The position numbers and the translations under genes are program-made. The notes under the pieces were generated by a model, which saw only the letters and a list, made by a program, of their open reading frames with translations, ran no database searches and had not been told where the DNA came from. A stretch of DNA of 16,291 nt from contig JBBHKE010001821.1 of NCBI GenBank assembly GCA_037447655.1, positions 1 to 16,291 on the forward strand, given 5' to 3'. Positions 1 through 8,331 of the stretch are shown here, piece by piece. Source of the DNA: Zygnema cylindricum (Eukaryota > Streptophyta > Zygnematophyceae > Zygnematales > Zygnemataceae). The number at the start of each line of letters is the position of its first letter. Position 1 is the first letter of the stretch.

Positions 1-60
1 ATAACACCGATATCGATAGTTATCGCTTATCGAACGGTTAGAGGTTCTGATATATCGTTC
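1..60. repeat. TATCGG-rich terminal arm, left copy
   Basis: The first 40 bases contain ACCGATATCGATAGTTATCG. Read on the other strand, this resembles 962-994, so the two stretches form an inverted pair about 950 bp apart. It is probably one end of an old DNA transposon cut by the window edge. The TATCGATA core occurs in both arms. No target-site duplication can be tested because the outer flank is missing. Confidence 0.45.
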
Positions 61-956
61 TGAGACCAACATATTCCATATTAGGGATGACTTAAAAAAA
101 TATAGTATGCATACAATAGTGCTTCATAACATACTGTATTATATTATTGACTTTATATAGCGTAGCATGCCACGTATAAAAATCTGTTCTGTCTCTATTT
201 AACTGCGATTTATTACAGACAGCGCGACACATAAACGTTGACAAATCTAAAAAAATACTTTTTAGTTCTAAAACTATGGTACTGAAACCATAGTCGTTCG
301 TACAATTTTTTCCTTTCATCCCGATTTCTACGAATAGTTCGTGACTTTTGAAAAATTGCAAAAAAACACAGAGCACTTTCTGTCCGATAAACTGTACGGA
401 AAATGTATGGAATTTGACAAAAAGATACGATGCAATTTATAGTACTCTTTGGCCGGTTAACTGAACAACAATTTTCAGCAAAGAACGGAATTATGTCGAC
501 AAACTGGTGAACATGAAATGAAAAAAGGACGGCGGACACAAAGTACAACGGACGCAGAATAACATTCTGCGCGCCGCCGGAATCGAACGGACGACTTGGA
601 ATGAGAAAATACGAGCGGACGGCCAGCGTGAGCGCCGGCATCCCGGCTTGGCTCTTTTGGCGGCTCATGCCAAAAAAGTCGACAGATTGACACGTGGCAG
701 GTTTCCAGTGGATCCCAAGGAAGAAAGGGACAAAGCCATGGCGTCGGATGTGAGAGGTACATCGTTTTATTAGATCCGTACCAAAACCTTACAGACCTCA
801 TGGCGGCTAGTGTACTTTCTGTGCTTGTACAACTGTACAAAAACAGTGATCTGATTGGCAGATACCTCTATAGAAAGGGGTTGTGAGTAGGGCGCGTCCG
901 AGGAATATGACGTAGAGTTGAGTGTAATGGCGGTACATTAATATGTACGGTCCGTA
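61..956. other. non-coding stretch between TATCGG arms
   Basis: No convincing gene is seen. A 84-codon frame on the plus strand is open from 632 to 883, but it has no ATG at its start and no recognisable domain. The section from 540 to 760 is richer in G+C than its surroundings. A small perfect hairpin lies at 273-280/287-294 (ACTATGGT and its complement, 6-base loop). GTAC tetranucleotides are frequent. Confidence 0.4.
688..699. promoter_or_regulatory. G-box / ABRE-like motif
   Basis: TGACACGTGGCA contains the CACGTG G-box core (691-696) and the ACGTGGC consensus (692-698) bound by plant bZIP and bHLH factors. On the minus strand a short ATG frame with good context follows at about 738 but stops after some 20 codons. 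The motif is exact. Any regulatory role is inference, since no gene is attached to it. Confidence 0.3.
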
Positions 957-1110
957 CAGTTATCGCCGATAGTTATCGATATCGGTGATATCGCTGATAA
1001 ATACCGATAATTATCGGTTAATTATCGGTGATAACACCGATAACTATATATCGTGCCAATATATCGATTATCGGGTACCCGAAAAAATGTCCATATCGGT
1101 TATCAACAAA
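957..1110. repeat. TATCGG/CCGATA-rich array
   Basis: Many overlapping copies of TATCGG and CCGATA occur in both orientations (for example 962-1050), including TATCGATATCGGTG. The start of the array is the inverted partner of bases 1-40. Dense short motifs in both orientations next to inverted ends resemble the subterminal transposase-binding repeats of hAT-type elements. That family assignment is inference. Confidence 0.45.
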
Positions 1111-1130
1111 TCCTTACTTATACACAACAT

Positions 1131-1216
1131 TAGTATATATATATATATATACATATATATATTATATATATTTATTATGTTTATATAAATATATTTATGT
1201 ATTTATATTTATAGGG
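1131..1216. repeat. TA-rich microsatellite
   Basis: Imperfect (TA)n with scattered C and G runs through this stretch. It creates chance reading frames rich in Ile and Tyr, which I do not regard as genes. Confidence 0.85.
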
Positions 1217-1269
1217 TACGGCAGGGTAAGCAAATAAAAATAAAAATTGAAGGTATCCTAGGTACAAAC

Positions 1270-1292
1270 CACTACAGCATTATACTGTAGTG
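1270..1292. repeat. hairpin CACTACAG/CTGTAGTG
   Basis: Perfect 8-bp arms at 1270-1277 and 1285-1292 with a 7-base loop. The right arm plus flank (TACTGTAGTGTC) recurs at 2865-2876, so the sequence may mark element ends. Confidence 0.6.
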
Positions 1293-1327
1293 TCCATACT
1301 ACCCAACATTATCGTACTTTGTACCAC

Positions 1328-1473
1328 TAATTTTGTACTTACTCGGGTACGGGTAGACGTGAGAAATCAAGTTTCGGTTAACTTTTTTTTTTCGTAAACG
1401 CGTATCGGGTACGAGGTAACATTTTAGGAGCGTGCAACGACCCGGCCGGATTTCGGGTGTTCAGATTTTGAAA
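1328..1473 (+). repeat. inverted repeat, left arm
   Basis: Reads as the reverse complement of 2208-2362 with moderate divergence and small indels. Shared blocks include TAATTTTGTACTT, GTTTCGGTTAAC, a T-tract followed by CGTAAACG, GGAGCGTG and CAGATTTTGAAA. Confidence 0.7.
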
Positions 1474-1630
1474 TAATTGTCGCGGGCGACCCAATGGTTT
1501 GCCTTTTGGTTGCCAAGGGCCTGGTGGTTTCATACAGTACAGTATAATGCGATAGTATTGTACATATTATGTACGAACATCATACGTGACGCCAACACTG
1601 AAATTACGGTAGTGTACGGATATTGAGAAC

Positions 1631-1762
1631 ATGAAAATGTGGCATGATGTGAAAGCATCGCTGCGAAAATTTAAAAGCACGGATCCAGTGAATTTCATTG
1701 ATAACGACATTTGGCATGACGTCGAATTCGTCTGGCCGTTTATCATACCATTACAACCATGA
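1631..1762 (+). pseudogene. short coding-like ORF, possible transposase remnant
   Basis: This 43-codon frame has a real ATG and a TGA stop. Its codons and residues (Trp-rich, with FIDNDIWHDVEFVWPF near the middle) look more protein-like than other short frames here. The pattern Trp-x2-Val/Glu followed by a Pro-Leu step recalls the middle part of plant hAT transposases, where an aromatic residue precedes a hydrophobic helix and Pro-Leu. That resemblance is from memory of the family and is weak. The ORF sits between the inverted arms, which fits a transposon remnant. It is far too short to be functional alone. Confidence 0.3.
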
Positions 1763-2207
1763 GAAATACAACAAATAAGATATTACCACGTGTCTGTTTT
1801 CACTACATCATAATTGGAACATAACAAGGCCAATCAAACTCAAATCACTCAACGGCTCACGATCTTACACAAAAATAATCGACGATCAATTATCGTTGTC
1901 AACAGAGACGAATGCGACCAGCATGCTTTTCCCTTTTAAAAAAAGGGCAAAGCAAAAAAAAAAATGTTGGATTCGGGTATTTGAAAATTTTGACTTTTGT
2001 GACCTCAGTACGGCTAACATAATCGATTTAAACAATTAACCGTTAGAAGTTTATTGAGGCCTCGTATAGAATCGACAATCAATAAAAATCGGTACGATAT
2101 GTAGCGGGCCAAAAGTCGAAAGGAGCGCCGCCAATTTTCCTCCATACATTCTGGGCAGAGGTCGCAAAAGTCAAAATTTTACATAACCGAAATCGACCGT
2201 TTTTTTT
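1763..2207. other. transposon interior, no gene seen
   Basis: AT-rich sequence between the short ORF and the right inverted arm. I see no frame, hairpin or repeat worth naming beyond homopolymer A and T tracts. Confidence 0.4.
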
Positions 2208-2362
2208 TTTCAAAATCTGAGTAACCGACCCCCGACCGGGTTATGTCACGCTCCAAAATTGTTAACCGTTAACCGACCGGCGTTTACGAAAAAAAGTTAA
2301 CCGAAACTCAATTTCTTGCGACTAACCGCGGCCCGCCGCGTAACCGAGAAAGTACAAAATTA
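2208..2362 (-). repeat. inverted repeat, right arm
   Basis: Reverse-complement partner of 1328-1473. This copy is richer in CCGACC and TTAACCG motifs than the left arm. Confidence 0.7.
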
Positions 2363-2400
2363 ACTAATGCACGAAGTATGAATAAGCCAATAATTACGAT

Positions 2401-2525
2401 TTGTCGCGTTCCCTTAGATTTAAGAAATCAATAGTGTACTAGTGTGTCAGATTTGCGACGCTTTGTCGCGTTGCCTAAGATTTTCGGAATGAAGAGTGTT
2501 ACTACCGTGTCAGATTTGCGACGCT
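2401..2525. repeat. 62-bp direct tandem duplication
   Basis: Two head-to-tail units (2401-2462 and 2463-2525) both begin TTGTCGCGTT and end GTGTCAGATTTGCGACGC. Their middles have diverged. At the junction GCGAC and GTCGC form a small 5-bp stem. The duplication lies in a segment present only on the right side of the inverted repeat, so it arose or was inserted after that structure formed. Confidence 0.75.
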
Positions 2526-2619
2526 AATCATGATGTCACGTACTTCCACATACCAAAGAGTACAAAGTAAAATAATGTTGAATTGTATGGACAGTACAAA
2601 ATTTTCTTTTTTTTTGGTT

Positions 2620-2785
2620 TTTTGGTTGACCGACTGTAACTGACCGTTTTATTTTTTTTGGTGAATCAACCGACCGCAACCGCTCGGCCCTCAAAATTTG
2701 GCAACCGAATCCGTTCCGGATCCGGCGCGGGCGGTTGGTTAATGGTCGGTCACACTTTCGGTTGACCGTTTGTGACCTCTGATTT
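2620..2785. repeat. CGGTTGACCG / CCGACCG motif cluster
   Basis: Short G+C-rich motifs (GGTTGACCGA, AACCGACCG, GGTCGGTC) recur in both orientations. This pattern is typical of subterminal repeats in plant DNA transposons. A minus-strand frame through the cluster is a by-product of the repeats. Confidence 0.45.
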
Positions 2786-2874
2786 TGGGCGATGACAACG
2801 CATTTGTTTTTGTTTGGTGGGATTGTCCACATATCGTGCGACGCAATGTTGCGTATTAGGCTATTACTGTAGTG

Positions 2875-3779
2875 TCTCTTTCAATGCGTTTTTTCGTAGG
2901 CGAACATCGTACGTAATTTAAAATTTGCTTTTTGAAACAAATAATATGTACGGACTCACGCTATGTTACGGAAACCGTATGATCTCATTTTTTATCTATC
3001 AAACTTTCACGCCACGGCTTCCTCCATAAATAACCCGAAATAGTTATGTTTGCTGATCCCGTACAAATTATTTCGTACTGATTATTCCGTACGAAAGGTT
3101 GTGCGTAGAGCAGTTCGCACCATAATTCAAAAGTAGGCGTTTTTATGGTAGGCCTTTGGTAGGCGCACAAATCTTGGAATAAAACTCGCGCAGATGAGGC
3201 ATACTGTATGTGTGTGTGTTGTGCACACCCTTGTACGAAAGTATGAATCTAACGTAAGATCATAGTATAGCGCACGCCGCCGGACGAATTTTTTTAGCGA
3301 ACTAAAACACGCGGACGTTCAAAATTGCAAACGCTAATATGACAGATAGTCCTATCGTAAGTTGTGTCATGGGCTTTTCATGTGATCTTCTTAGATCGCT
3401 ACTTTGATCAGCGACCGTCTGATCGTCTAAATCTGACGGTTAAATAAAAAGTACTTCAAAACTCACAGAAAAAATATTTTTTTGTCCTAATGTATTTCAA
3501 AATTTAGACATGACGTTTAATTCTCTATCGATCGATGTGCAACTCAACCCTTTTACTATTTCATTTCATTTTGCTGCCAATACAATATGGGTCTTAAGGT
3601 CGTATTGTAAGTTTTACGTACAATAAGCATATTGTATGGGCGTACTTTCACCTACTTTTGAACTATGGTTTGCACTGAATGTTCCGTACAGATATCGTAC
3701 GTTAGTAAAGCGTGGTTTTGAATGGTTGCCAGCCGTCAAGAGGGAAAAGGAGAAAAGATAATGTTCTGGTCGACGTAAA
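2875..3779. other. GTAC-rich non-coding stretch
   Basis: No gene is supported. A hairpin with 10-bp arms (one mismatch) and a 7-base loop lies at 3414-3423/3431-3440. A short TG run is at 3209-3219. GTAC occurs about ten times here. Exact matches to TNCGTACAA, the SBP-box consensus, are at 3231-3239 (minus) and 3615-3623 (plus). Confidence 0.4.
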
Positions 3780-4130
3780 TCTATATACAAATAATAGACC
3801 GTTGGTCGTCCGTTTGAAAACCTTAAAATAGACAGACTTTCTGTTTCGTCTGCACGCGTAAACAGCATGGCCCCCGGCCGATGTCAACAAACAAGTAACA
3901 TTGTCCCACGGCCCACGACAGCTACCGGGTAATTCTAAATGTACAGTACCGCCTCGCCAATCGTTTTTGACCGTCAAAACTTGGCTGCTCCATCCCGTCA
4001 CCGACCGGGTATATAACTAACAAAGTACCCATTCAGCACCCGTTTCTCACCGTCAGATCTCGAATGCTAAACGAAACAATTTGCCGGACCACTGTCGGAA
4101 TGCCACGTTATTTGCCGTTTAGAAAGCTCG

Positions 4131-4437
4131 GTACGCCAAAAGTGGCGCAAGGTGTGTACATGCCCCGTTTCACAGTAGGCCCGGTTAATGAAAATGCCAC
4201 GTTTCGAAGCCGTAGGAAACTTCAACATTGCGAGTCAACTGTAACGATGAACGGACAATCTACGAACCGACAACCTAAGAAGCGAAAACATATTTAAAAA
4301 CGGGCGACCTCAACAACTAGATACATACAAAAGAAAGATCGGTATGCCAAAGTGGCGCAAAATGTGTTCATGTCCCATTTTGTTGTGAGCCCGGTTAATG
4401 AAAGTGGCGCAAATGGCGAAGATATGAGAAGCGCACA
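4131..4437 (+). repeat. duplicated GCCAAAAGTGGCGC module
   Basis: Two units (from 4131 and from 4340) share ACGCCAAAAGTGGCGCAA, then TGTACATG or TGTTCATG, a CCCGTTT-type block, and GCCCGGTTAATGAAA. Each starts with a short stem (CGCCA/TGGCG). Related units occur at 6724-6815, 7185-7235 and 7404-7470, making this a family-wide Helitron module. An ATG frame across the first unit (4064-4297) is not conserved between units. Confidence 0.7.
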
Positions 4438-4516
4438 TCAAATTAGTTAGGTGGAGTGGAAGTAAGATTAAAATAGCATAATACACAATAATACTCCCAT
4501 CAAAGCAGACCTAGAA

Positions 4517-5560
4517 TTGAGCGGGCCAGCAAACACACATAACGCAATATTAGCTCATCTCTTACGTATATGATCCATCTTTGTTGCTAAAAAAAACCCG
4601 TTATGGTTGTTGCTCCCATGTATAGTGAATAGAAAACGTTAGGATATAACGCAAAACAAAAAATCAAACAATGAACACGTAGACATACGATGGTTGTACA
4701 CTTTGTTTGATGAAAAGCACCCTAAAATAATAATCATACAATACAACACGTAGACACGTAGACATGTGATGGTTGTACACTTTGTTTAGAACAACAAAAA
4801 TAGCGAATAATCAAATAAAAAAAGTAAAAATTATTAACGAAGATTAGAAAGGGTTGTTGTACCCATGTAGAGTGTAGACAAACAATTTAGATGAAAAGCA
4901 CCCTGAATGATTAATCATAAGATAAGTAAACTAACGTATGTTCTATACTTTGTTCAAGGAAAAAAAAAACGTGCTACAACAAGAGGCCAAAATCGAAGAA
5001 AGAATCTTCAAAACATTAGTACGCCTACCCAAGTTGAAGAAGACCCGAAGGGGTCGCCAAGCACACAAAACGAAAGAATTCTCAACTCACGAGTAAGAGA
5101 TGCATTTGTGGTGCTAATGAAATTACCTTATGGTTGTTGTTAAAATTAAAAAAAAAGAGAAATATAGAGAAGTATTGCAAAATGAAAAAAACAACATTGA
5201 ATCCGAAAACACACGCTGATAATAAACTTTGTTCAGGACAACAAAAAACGTGATGACTTAAGAAATCAGAAAAAAAAAGAAAAATATTAGAAAGGATTTT
5301 GGTACCCGTGTAGAGTGTAAAACAAACTATTTAGATGAAAAGCACCTTGAAACATTAGTCATACAATATGTAAACTAACGAATGTTCAATACATTGTTTA
5401 GTGCAAGAAAAAACGTGGAACATCCGAAAGTAAAAAGCGAAGAAATAAACGTCTCAACATTAGAATGCCTACCCGAGTCGAACACAAATCAATGACATTG
5501 GTAACCGAAGGAGTCAGCAAGCACACAAAACAAACGAAAAGGCAAAAAAATAAGTGATAA
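4517..5560 (+). repeat. degenerate tandem array inside Helitron 1
   Basis: About 460-540 bp modules follow each other. Each carries, in order, a CCAAGCACACAAAACG-like start (4523, 5057, 5515), GTTGTTGTxCCCATGTAGAG (near 4608, 4853 and, altered, 5297), GATGAAAAGCACCCT, GTAAACTAACG and CTTTGTTCA followed by A-rich sequence. A smaller 79-bp repeat (4676-4708 and 4755-4787) shares GATGGTTGTACACTTTGTTT. The modules differ by many substitutions and indels, so the amplification is old. Confidence 0.65.
4907..5143 (+). pseudogene. Lys/Arg-rich ORF within Helitron repeats
   Basis: This 78-codon frame has a true ATG and a TAA stop. A block starting KKKR, followed by an Arg-rich stretch and PTQVEE, has a counterpart from about 5408 in the next repeat unit, where the same kind of frame gives KKKR, RRNKR and PTRVE. 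Similar reading in two diverged units hints that the repeat once included coding sequence, perhaps from a captured gene. A chance frame in an A-rich repeat is the simpler alternative. No domain is recognised. Confidence 0.25.
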
Positions 5561-5576
5561 CATGAAAATCGGTCCA

Positions 5577-5605
5577 TGCCCGTGTAACGGGCATTGATTT
5601 ACTAG
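5577..5605 (+). other. Helitron 3' terminal hairpin and CTAG end
   Basis: Perfect 7-bp stem (TGCCCGT/ACGGGCA) with loop GTA, then TTGATTTA and CTAG, followed by T at 5606. In Helitrons this hairpin is thought to signal the end of rolling-circle transfer. Confidence 0.8.
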
Positions 5606-5606
5606 T

Positions 5607-6032
5607 GGAGTAAAAATAGGAGAAAACAGAGAATATACATGATGATATGGAGTAAAAGTGGGGAAAGTGGAATAAAAATGGGCAAATGGGCGATAAATAG
5701 GGGAAAATAGGGTACTAAATACGGGGGAGGAAAATACGGAGTAAAAATAGGGAGAATGGAGTGGAAGAAATGAATATAAAATAAAGTTATTATGTTGGAA
5801 ATGGAGTTAAAAATGGGGAAATGACTCAGAAATAGGAGGGAACTGTGTAAATATAGGAGGAGAAAAAAGTGCTAAAATCGGGGAAAATGGAGTAAAAATA
5901 GGAAAAATAGGTTAATAATAGGAGCAAATGTAGGAGATTTTGGGGGAATGATATAAATATAAGGAAACGGGTGAAACGGAGTAAAAATAGGAGAGCTTGG
6001 AGTAAAAATAGGGGGAAGATGAGTAAAAATAA
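5607..6032 (+). repeat. purine-rich minisatellite, GGAGTAAAAATAGG type
   Basis: Degenerate copies of GGAGTAAAAATAGG are seen at 5607, 5649, 5738, 5803, 5889, 5978, 5999 and 6020, with GGGGAAA-type fillers between them. The plus strand has very little C, so minus-strand frames are open but low in complexity. The first unit starts one base after the Helitron 3' end. Confidence 0.8.
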
Positions 6033-6445
6033 CATTGTAAAATAGTAAGACGCTCTTTGACACCGCTGATTAGATAGAAGTCTATTAAGCATAAAGATTG
6101 GCAACCACTAAGTGAGTTGATAACATTGAGTACTTTTTTTTTTTTTTTAGGTCGTTATTCTCTTGTCATATCATTAGTGTCAAATAGGAGTAGGATTACG
6201 AAAACCCATGATGAAAAAAAAGATAAAGGCACAAAAGTTGCTTACATTAAACATAAGAAACCGCAACAACAACAAGAGCTGTACATGAGCAACTTTTTTT
6301 TGTCGATTCTATGAGTCCACGCTTAAAATTTAAGTGTCAATATTCAAAGTTAACAAACAAATGCAAATTGTCGATAGTGAATCAATATTCTACGCTAAAT
6401 GGGGTCGCCTTCCCCTCAATTTTAATGTTTGTTATTTGGATAAAA
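6033..6445. other. AT-rich spacer
   Basis: No gene is supported. It contains a 15-base T tract (6134-6148) and an imperfect 9-bp-arm palindrome around CTTAAAATTTAAG (near 6323). A 65-codon frame over the T tract has no protein-like features. Confidence 0.4.
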
Positions 6446-6956
6446 TCTTCGCTTTAAAATCATAGACATTTGGTCGTCGTTTAGGAAAACCTTTAAATAG
6501 GCGGTGTTTGTCCGTCCACGCGACCCTGAACAACACGTCATGTCACTTAGGCCATGACAAAGACCATGCCACCGACAACGACCACGACAATGACCACGAC
6601 CACGACAGCAACCACGACCACGACAATAACCACGACAATGACCACGACCACAACAACGACCATGACAGCGACCACGACCATGACCACATCTACACCAACT
6701 GGGTAACTTTAAAACTAGGCGTAGTACGCCAAAAGTGGCGCAAAGGTTGTACATGTCTCTTTTTAATGTAGGGCCGGTCTGCGAAAGTGGTGCAAATGGT
6801 GTAGATGTTAGAAGCGATTGTTAGTTAAGTTATTCAATATTTAGGAACTAGGAATTTTGAGCTGAACAGTAACCGAGTGAGTCTACTAGCATACAAAACG
6901 CCGGAGCAGCTAAGGAAAACAAACCCGTGTGCCATCCGGGCTTGATTGATGCCTAA
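6446..6956 (+). mobile_element. Helitron copy 2 (short, diverged)
   Basis: It begins TCTTCGCT after an A, followed at the same distance as in copy 1 by TAGACATTTGGTCGTC and the next 70 or so bases of clear similarity. Then come the GCCAAAAGTGGCGCAA module (6727), a GTTAGAAGCG block and AGCATACAAAACG. The 3' end shows CCCG...CGGG (6924-6927/6937-6940), TTGATTGATGC and CTAA (6953-6956). The base after CTAA is A rather than T and the hairpin is damaged, so the 3' limit is less secure than in copy 1. Confidence 0.55.
6552..6687 (+). repeat. GACCAC/GACAAC microsatellite
   Basis: Repeats of GACCAC, GACAAC and GACCATGAC fill the centre of Helitron copy 2. The plus frame reads Asp-His-Asn repeats and the minus frame Cys/Gly/Arg repeats. 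Both are products of the repeat rather than genes. Copy 1 lacks it, so it expanded after the copies parted. Confidence 0.85.
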
Positions 6957-7063
6957 ACCTACATATCAAACAAAAAATAACGGAAGATTAAAATTCTTAA
7001 AAAATGATAACAATTATTATTCACTAATTATTCATTCTTAATTATAACAAAAAAATTATGAAA

Positions 7064-7549
7064 TGGGTTGTTGTTCCCATGTAGAGTGAACAACCATTGT
7101 TTAGATAAAATACGCAAAAGTTTACCAAAGTCATGTAAGTTTAGTGAATGTCTCGTTCGGTCTTTAGACTTTTCCTATTTTATTGTAGGCTCGGTTCTTA
7201 AAAGTGGTGCACAGAATGTAGGTGTGAGTAGCGTACGTTAGTCATCTCTTATGGTATTGAATTGCAATTAAGCGTTTGGGTTGGAACGGCACAAATGGAT
7301 TAGAATGTAGAAAAATTGTTTAGAAATAATGCATACTCCAAAATTTATCACTAAAAACAAAAACATACGATTGTTTAACCCTTAATTCATATGACAAAAG
7401 AAAGCGTGCCAAAAAATGGCACAAGAAATGCCCTTGCAAATACAAAAACATGTAGGTATGAGCACATTGACGGTGGACGCGATCCATCCACCGCGTGATG
7501 GTTACAAGAACACCACAGAACGCGACCAAAGAGACTAAGTACGCGAGGA
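7064..7549 (+). repeat. rearranged Helitron-family fragments
   Basis: Blocks known from copies 1 and 2 reappear: GTTGTTGTTCCCATGTAGAG (7066), GTAGGCTCGGTT and AAAGTGGTGCA (7185-7212), and TGTAGGTGTGAG (7217). A perfect 6-bp stem is at 7406-7411/7417-7422 (GTGCCA/TGGCAC) in the place of the GCCAAAAGTGGC unit. A second stem, CGGTGGA/TCCACCG, is at 7471-7477/7487-7493. No Helitron terminus is seen on either side. Confidence 0.5.
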
Positions 7550-8115
7550 ATGGCTGTTAAACACTGCAAAGGGAAGGGAGTGAAAAGCGCAAGTGAGCAA
7601 ACTGGAAATCAAGGCCAACCATCGCAGTTAGAACGCAATGACCCGAAACGAGTTGCTACCAAACGGGCACGAGAGACACCAAAAAGAAAGAGAAGAGCAG
7701 TTAAGCAAGGATTGTGAAAGGAAGCAAGAAAAATGTGCTCTTAAGGGTGCAGGCGAGAGTGAGAAGGCAGTTTTGGAAAGCTAAGAGGTAGAAACACAAC
7801 GCGAGATGGACGTAAGGCTAAAAGAGAATGGAAAACATTTTGCATAAGTGCATAGAAGTGATGCTAAACGAAATTAATGATTTTTTTCTCAACAACAAGA
7901 AAAGGATAAAAGAGTATGACGTACAAGAGAAGAAGGCGATGTTTTTCACCAAAGCATTCAACGTAGCCAACAAAGAATGAAAAGTGTGTAAATATTTTTG
8001 CAACTACACCGCATACTTTTGGAAAGTGCGTAGGAAGAACAACATGATACGAGAAGACGTGTAGAAGTTAATTGCCAACGTCAACGTATCCTGCCCCGTC
8101 GGGTCGGTGTGCTAA
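7550..8115 (+). pseudogene. decayed unrecognised gene, basic N-terminus
   Basis: The frame opens at an ATG in good context (GAGGAATGG) and runs 55 codons to a TGA at 7715. It encodes a Lys/Arg-rich peptide with a strong nuclear-localisation-like run near its end (TPKRKRR). A different frame continues from about 7828 to TAA at 8113, reading NILHKC, then a helix-like stretch with MFFTKAFNVANKE and NYTAYFWKVRRKNN, ending SCPVGSVC. This second part has in-frame TGA (7978) and TAG (8062), each where Trp would fit. Codons are richer in G/C at third positions than the flanks, which supports past coding. I do not recognise the family. Flanking Helitron repeats suggest it may be captured. Confidence 0.45.
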
Positions 8116-8188
8116 AATTTTATTTAGGACACGATGAAGTCGATTAAAAACTGGTATCTATGAGGGTAGGCTCGTGGCTTGTTGTTCA

Positions 8189-8323
8189 ATGACAACTATC
8201 ACAGAGGTGGAAGAAGATGATACATTCGTCATCACAGAAGTAAACAAGCTGAAAGCTCTCACTGAAGACCGACTCAACCAACAACTTCAACAAGCAACAA
8301 AACAAAAAATAGACACACAATAG
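8189..8323 (+). pseudogene. short acidic/Gln-rich ORF, possible later part of the same gene
   Basis: A 44-codon frame with its own ATG. It is acidic at the start (EVEEDDTF), then amphipathic and Gln-rich (RLNQQLQQATKQ). It lies 73 bp after the stop at 8113, in the same orientation and a different frame. It may be a further exon or a frameshifted continuation, but no consensus splice pair is convincing. Confidence 0.25.
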
Positions 8324-8331
8324 GTCTATAA

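Larger units (their letters stand above)
1270..2874. mobile_element. candidate non-autonomous DNA transposon
   Basis: Two sets of inverted arms face each other: 1288-1325 against 2559-2596, and 1328-1473 against 2208-2362. The arms share stretches such as GTTTCGGTTAAC and TTTTCGTAAACG and the CAGATTTTGAAA end. The outer limits are set where CACTACAG (1270-1277) and CTGTAGTG (2867-2874) occur as possible terminal inverted repeats. The 3 bases outside each end (AAC and TCT) do not match, so no target duplication supports these exact limits. Subterminal AACCG/CGGTT motifs are plentiful. It could be hAT-like (motif style, ORF at 1631) or CACTA-like (terminal bases). The inverted repeat is sound; the family is not settled. 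Confidence 0.45.
3780..5605 (+). mobile_element. non-autonomous Helitron, copy 1
   Basis: The 5' end begins TCTATATAC directly after an A (3779). The 3' end has TGCCCGT (5577-5583), a 3-base loop, ACGGGCA (5587-5593), an 8-base spacer and CTAG (5602-5605), and is followed by T. These are the hallmarks of Helitrons: TC start, terminal hairpin, CTRR end, insertion between A and T, no target duplication. Both ends recur in a second copy at 6446-6956, which supports the limits. At 1826 bp it encodes no Rep or helicase, so it would depend on a partner in trans. The interior is made of degenerate direct repeats. Confidence 0.75.

Noticed and set aside
12-19. TATCGATA as an insect-type DRE promoter element.
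   Set aside because: It belongs to a TATCGG-rich repeat arm, and the other evidence points to a plant.
213-840. Two long minus-strand frames (151 and 121 codons).
   Set aside because: They overlap in different frames, have mixed composition without a domain, and cross a GTAC-rich non-coding repeat.
632-883. 84-codon plus-strand open stretch.
   Set aside because: It has no ATG near its start and no recognisable motif; a few such stretches are expected by chance in 16 kb read in six frames.
4064-4297. 77-codon ORF in Helitron copy 1.
   Set aside because: The frame is not kept in the neighbouring units of the same module.
4517-5560. Possible CRISPR-like array because of recurring blocks.
   Set aside because: Repeats are long, diverged and irregularly spaced, and they lie inside a eukaryotic Helitron.
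5826-6104. Hydrophobic minus-strand frame resembling a membrane protein.
   Set aside because: It is the complement of the GGAGTAAAAATAGG minisatellite, which gives Phe/Leu/Pro repeats automatically.
6422-6771. Asp-His-repeat protein (plus) or Cys-Gly-Arg-repeat protein (minus).
   Set aside because: Both are translations of the GACCAC microsatellite in opposite strands, absent from the related Helitron copy.
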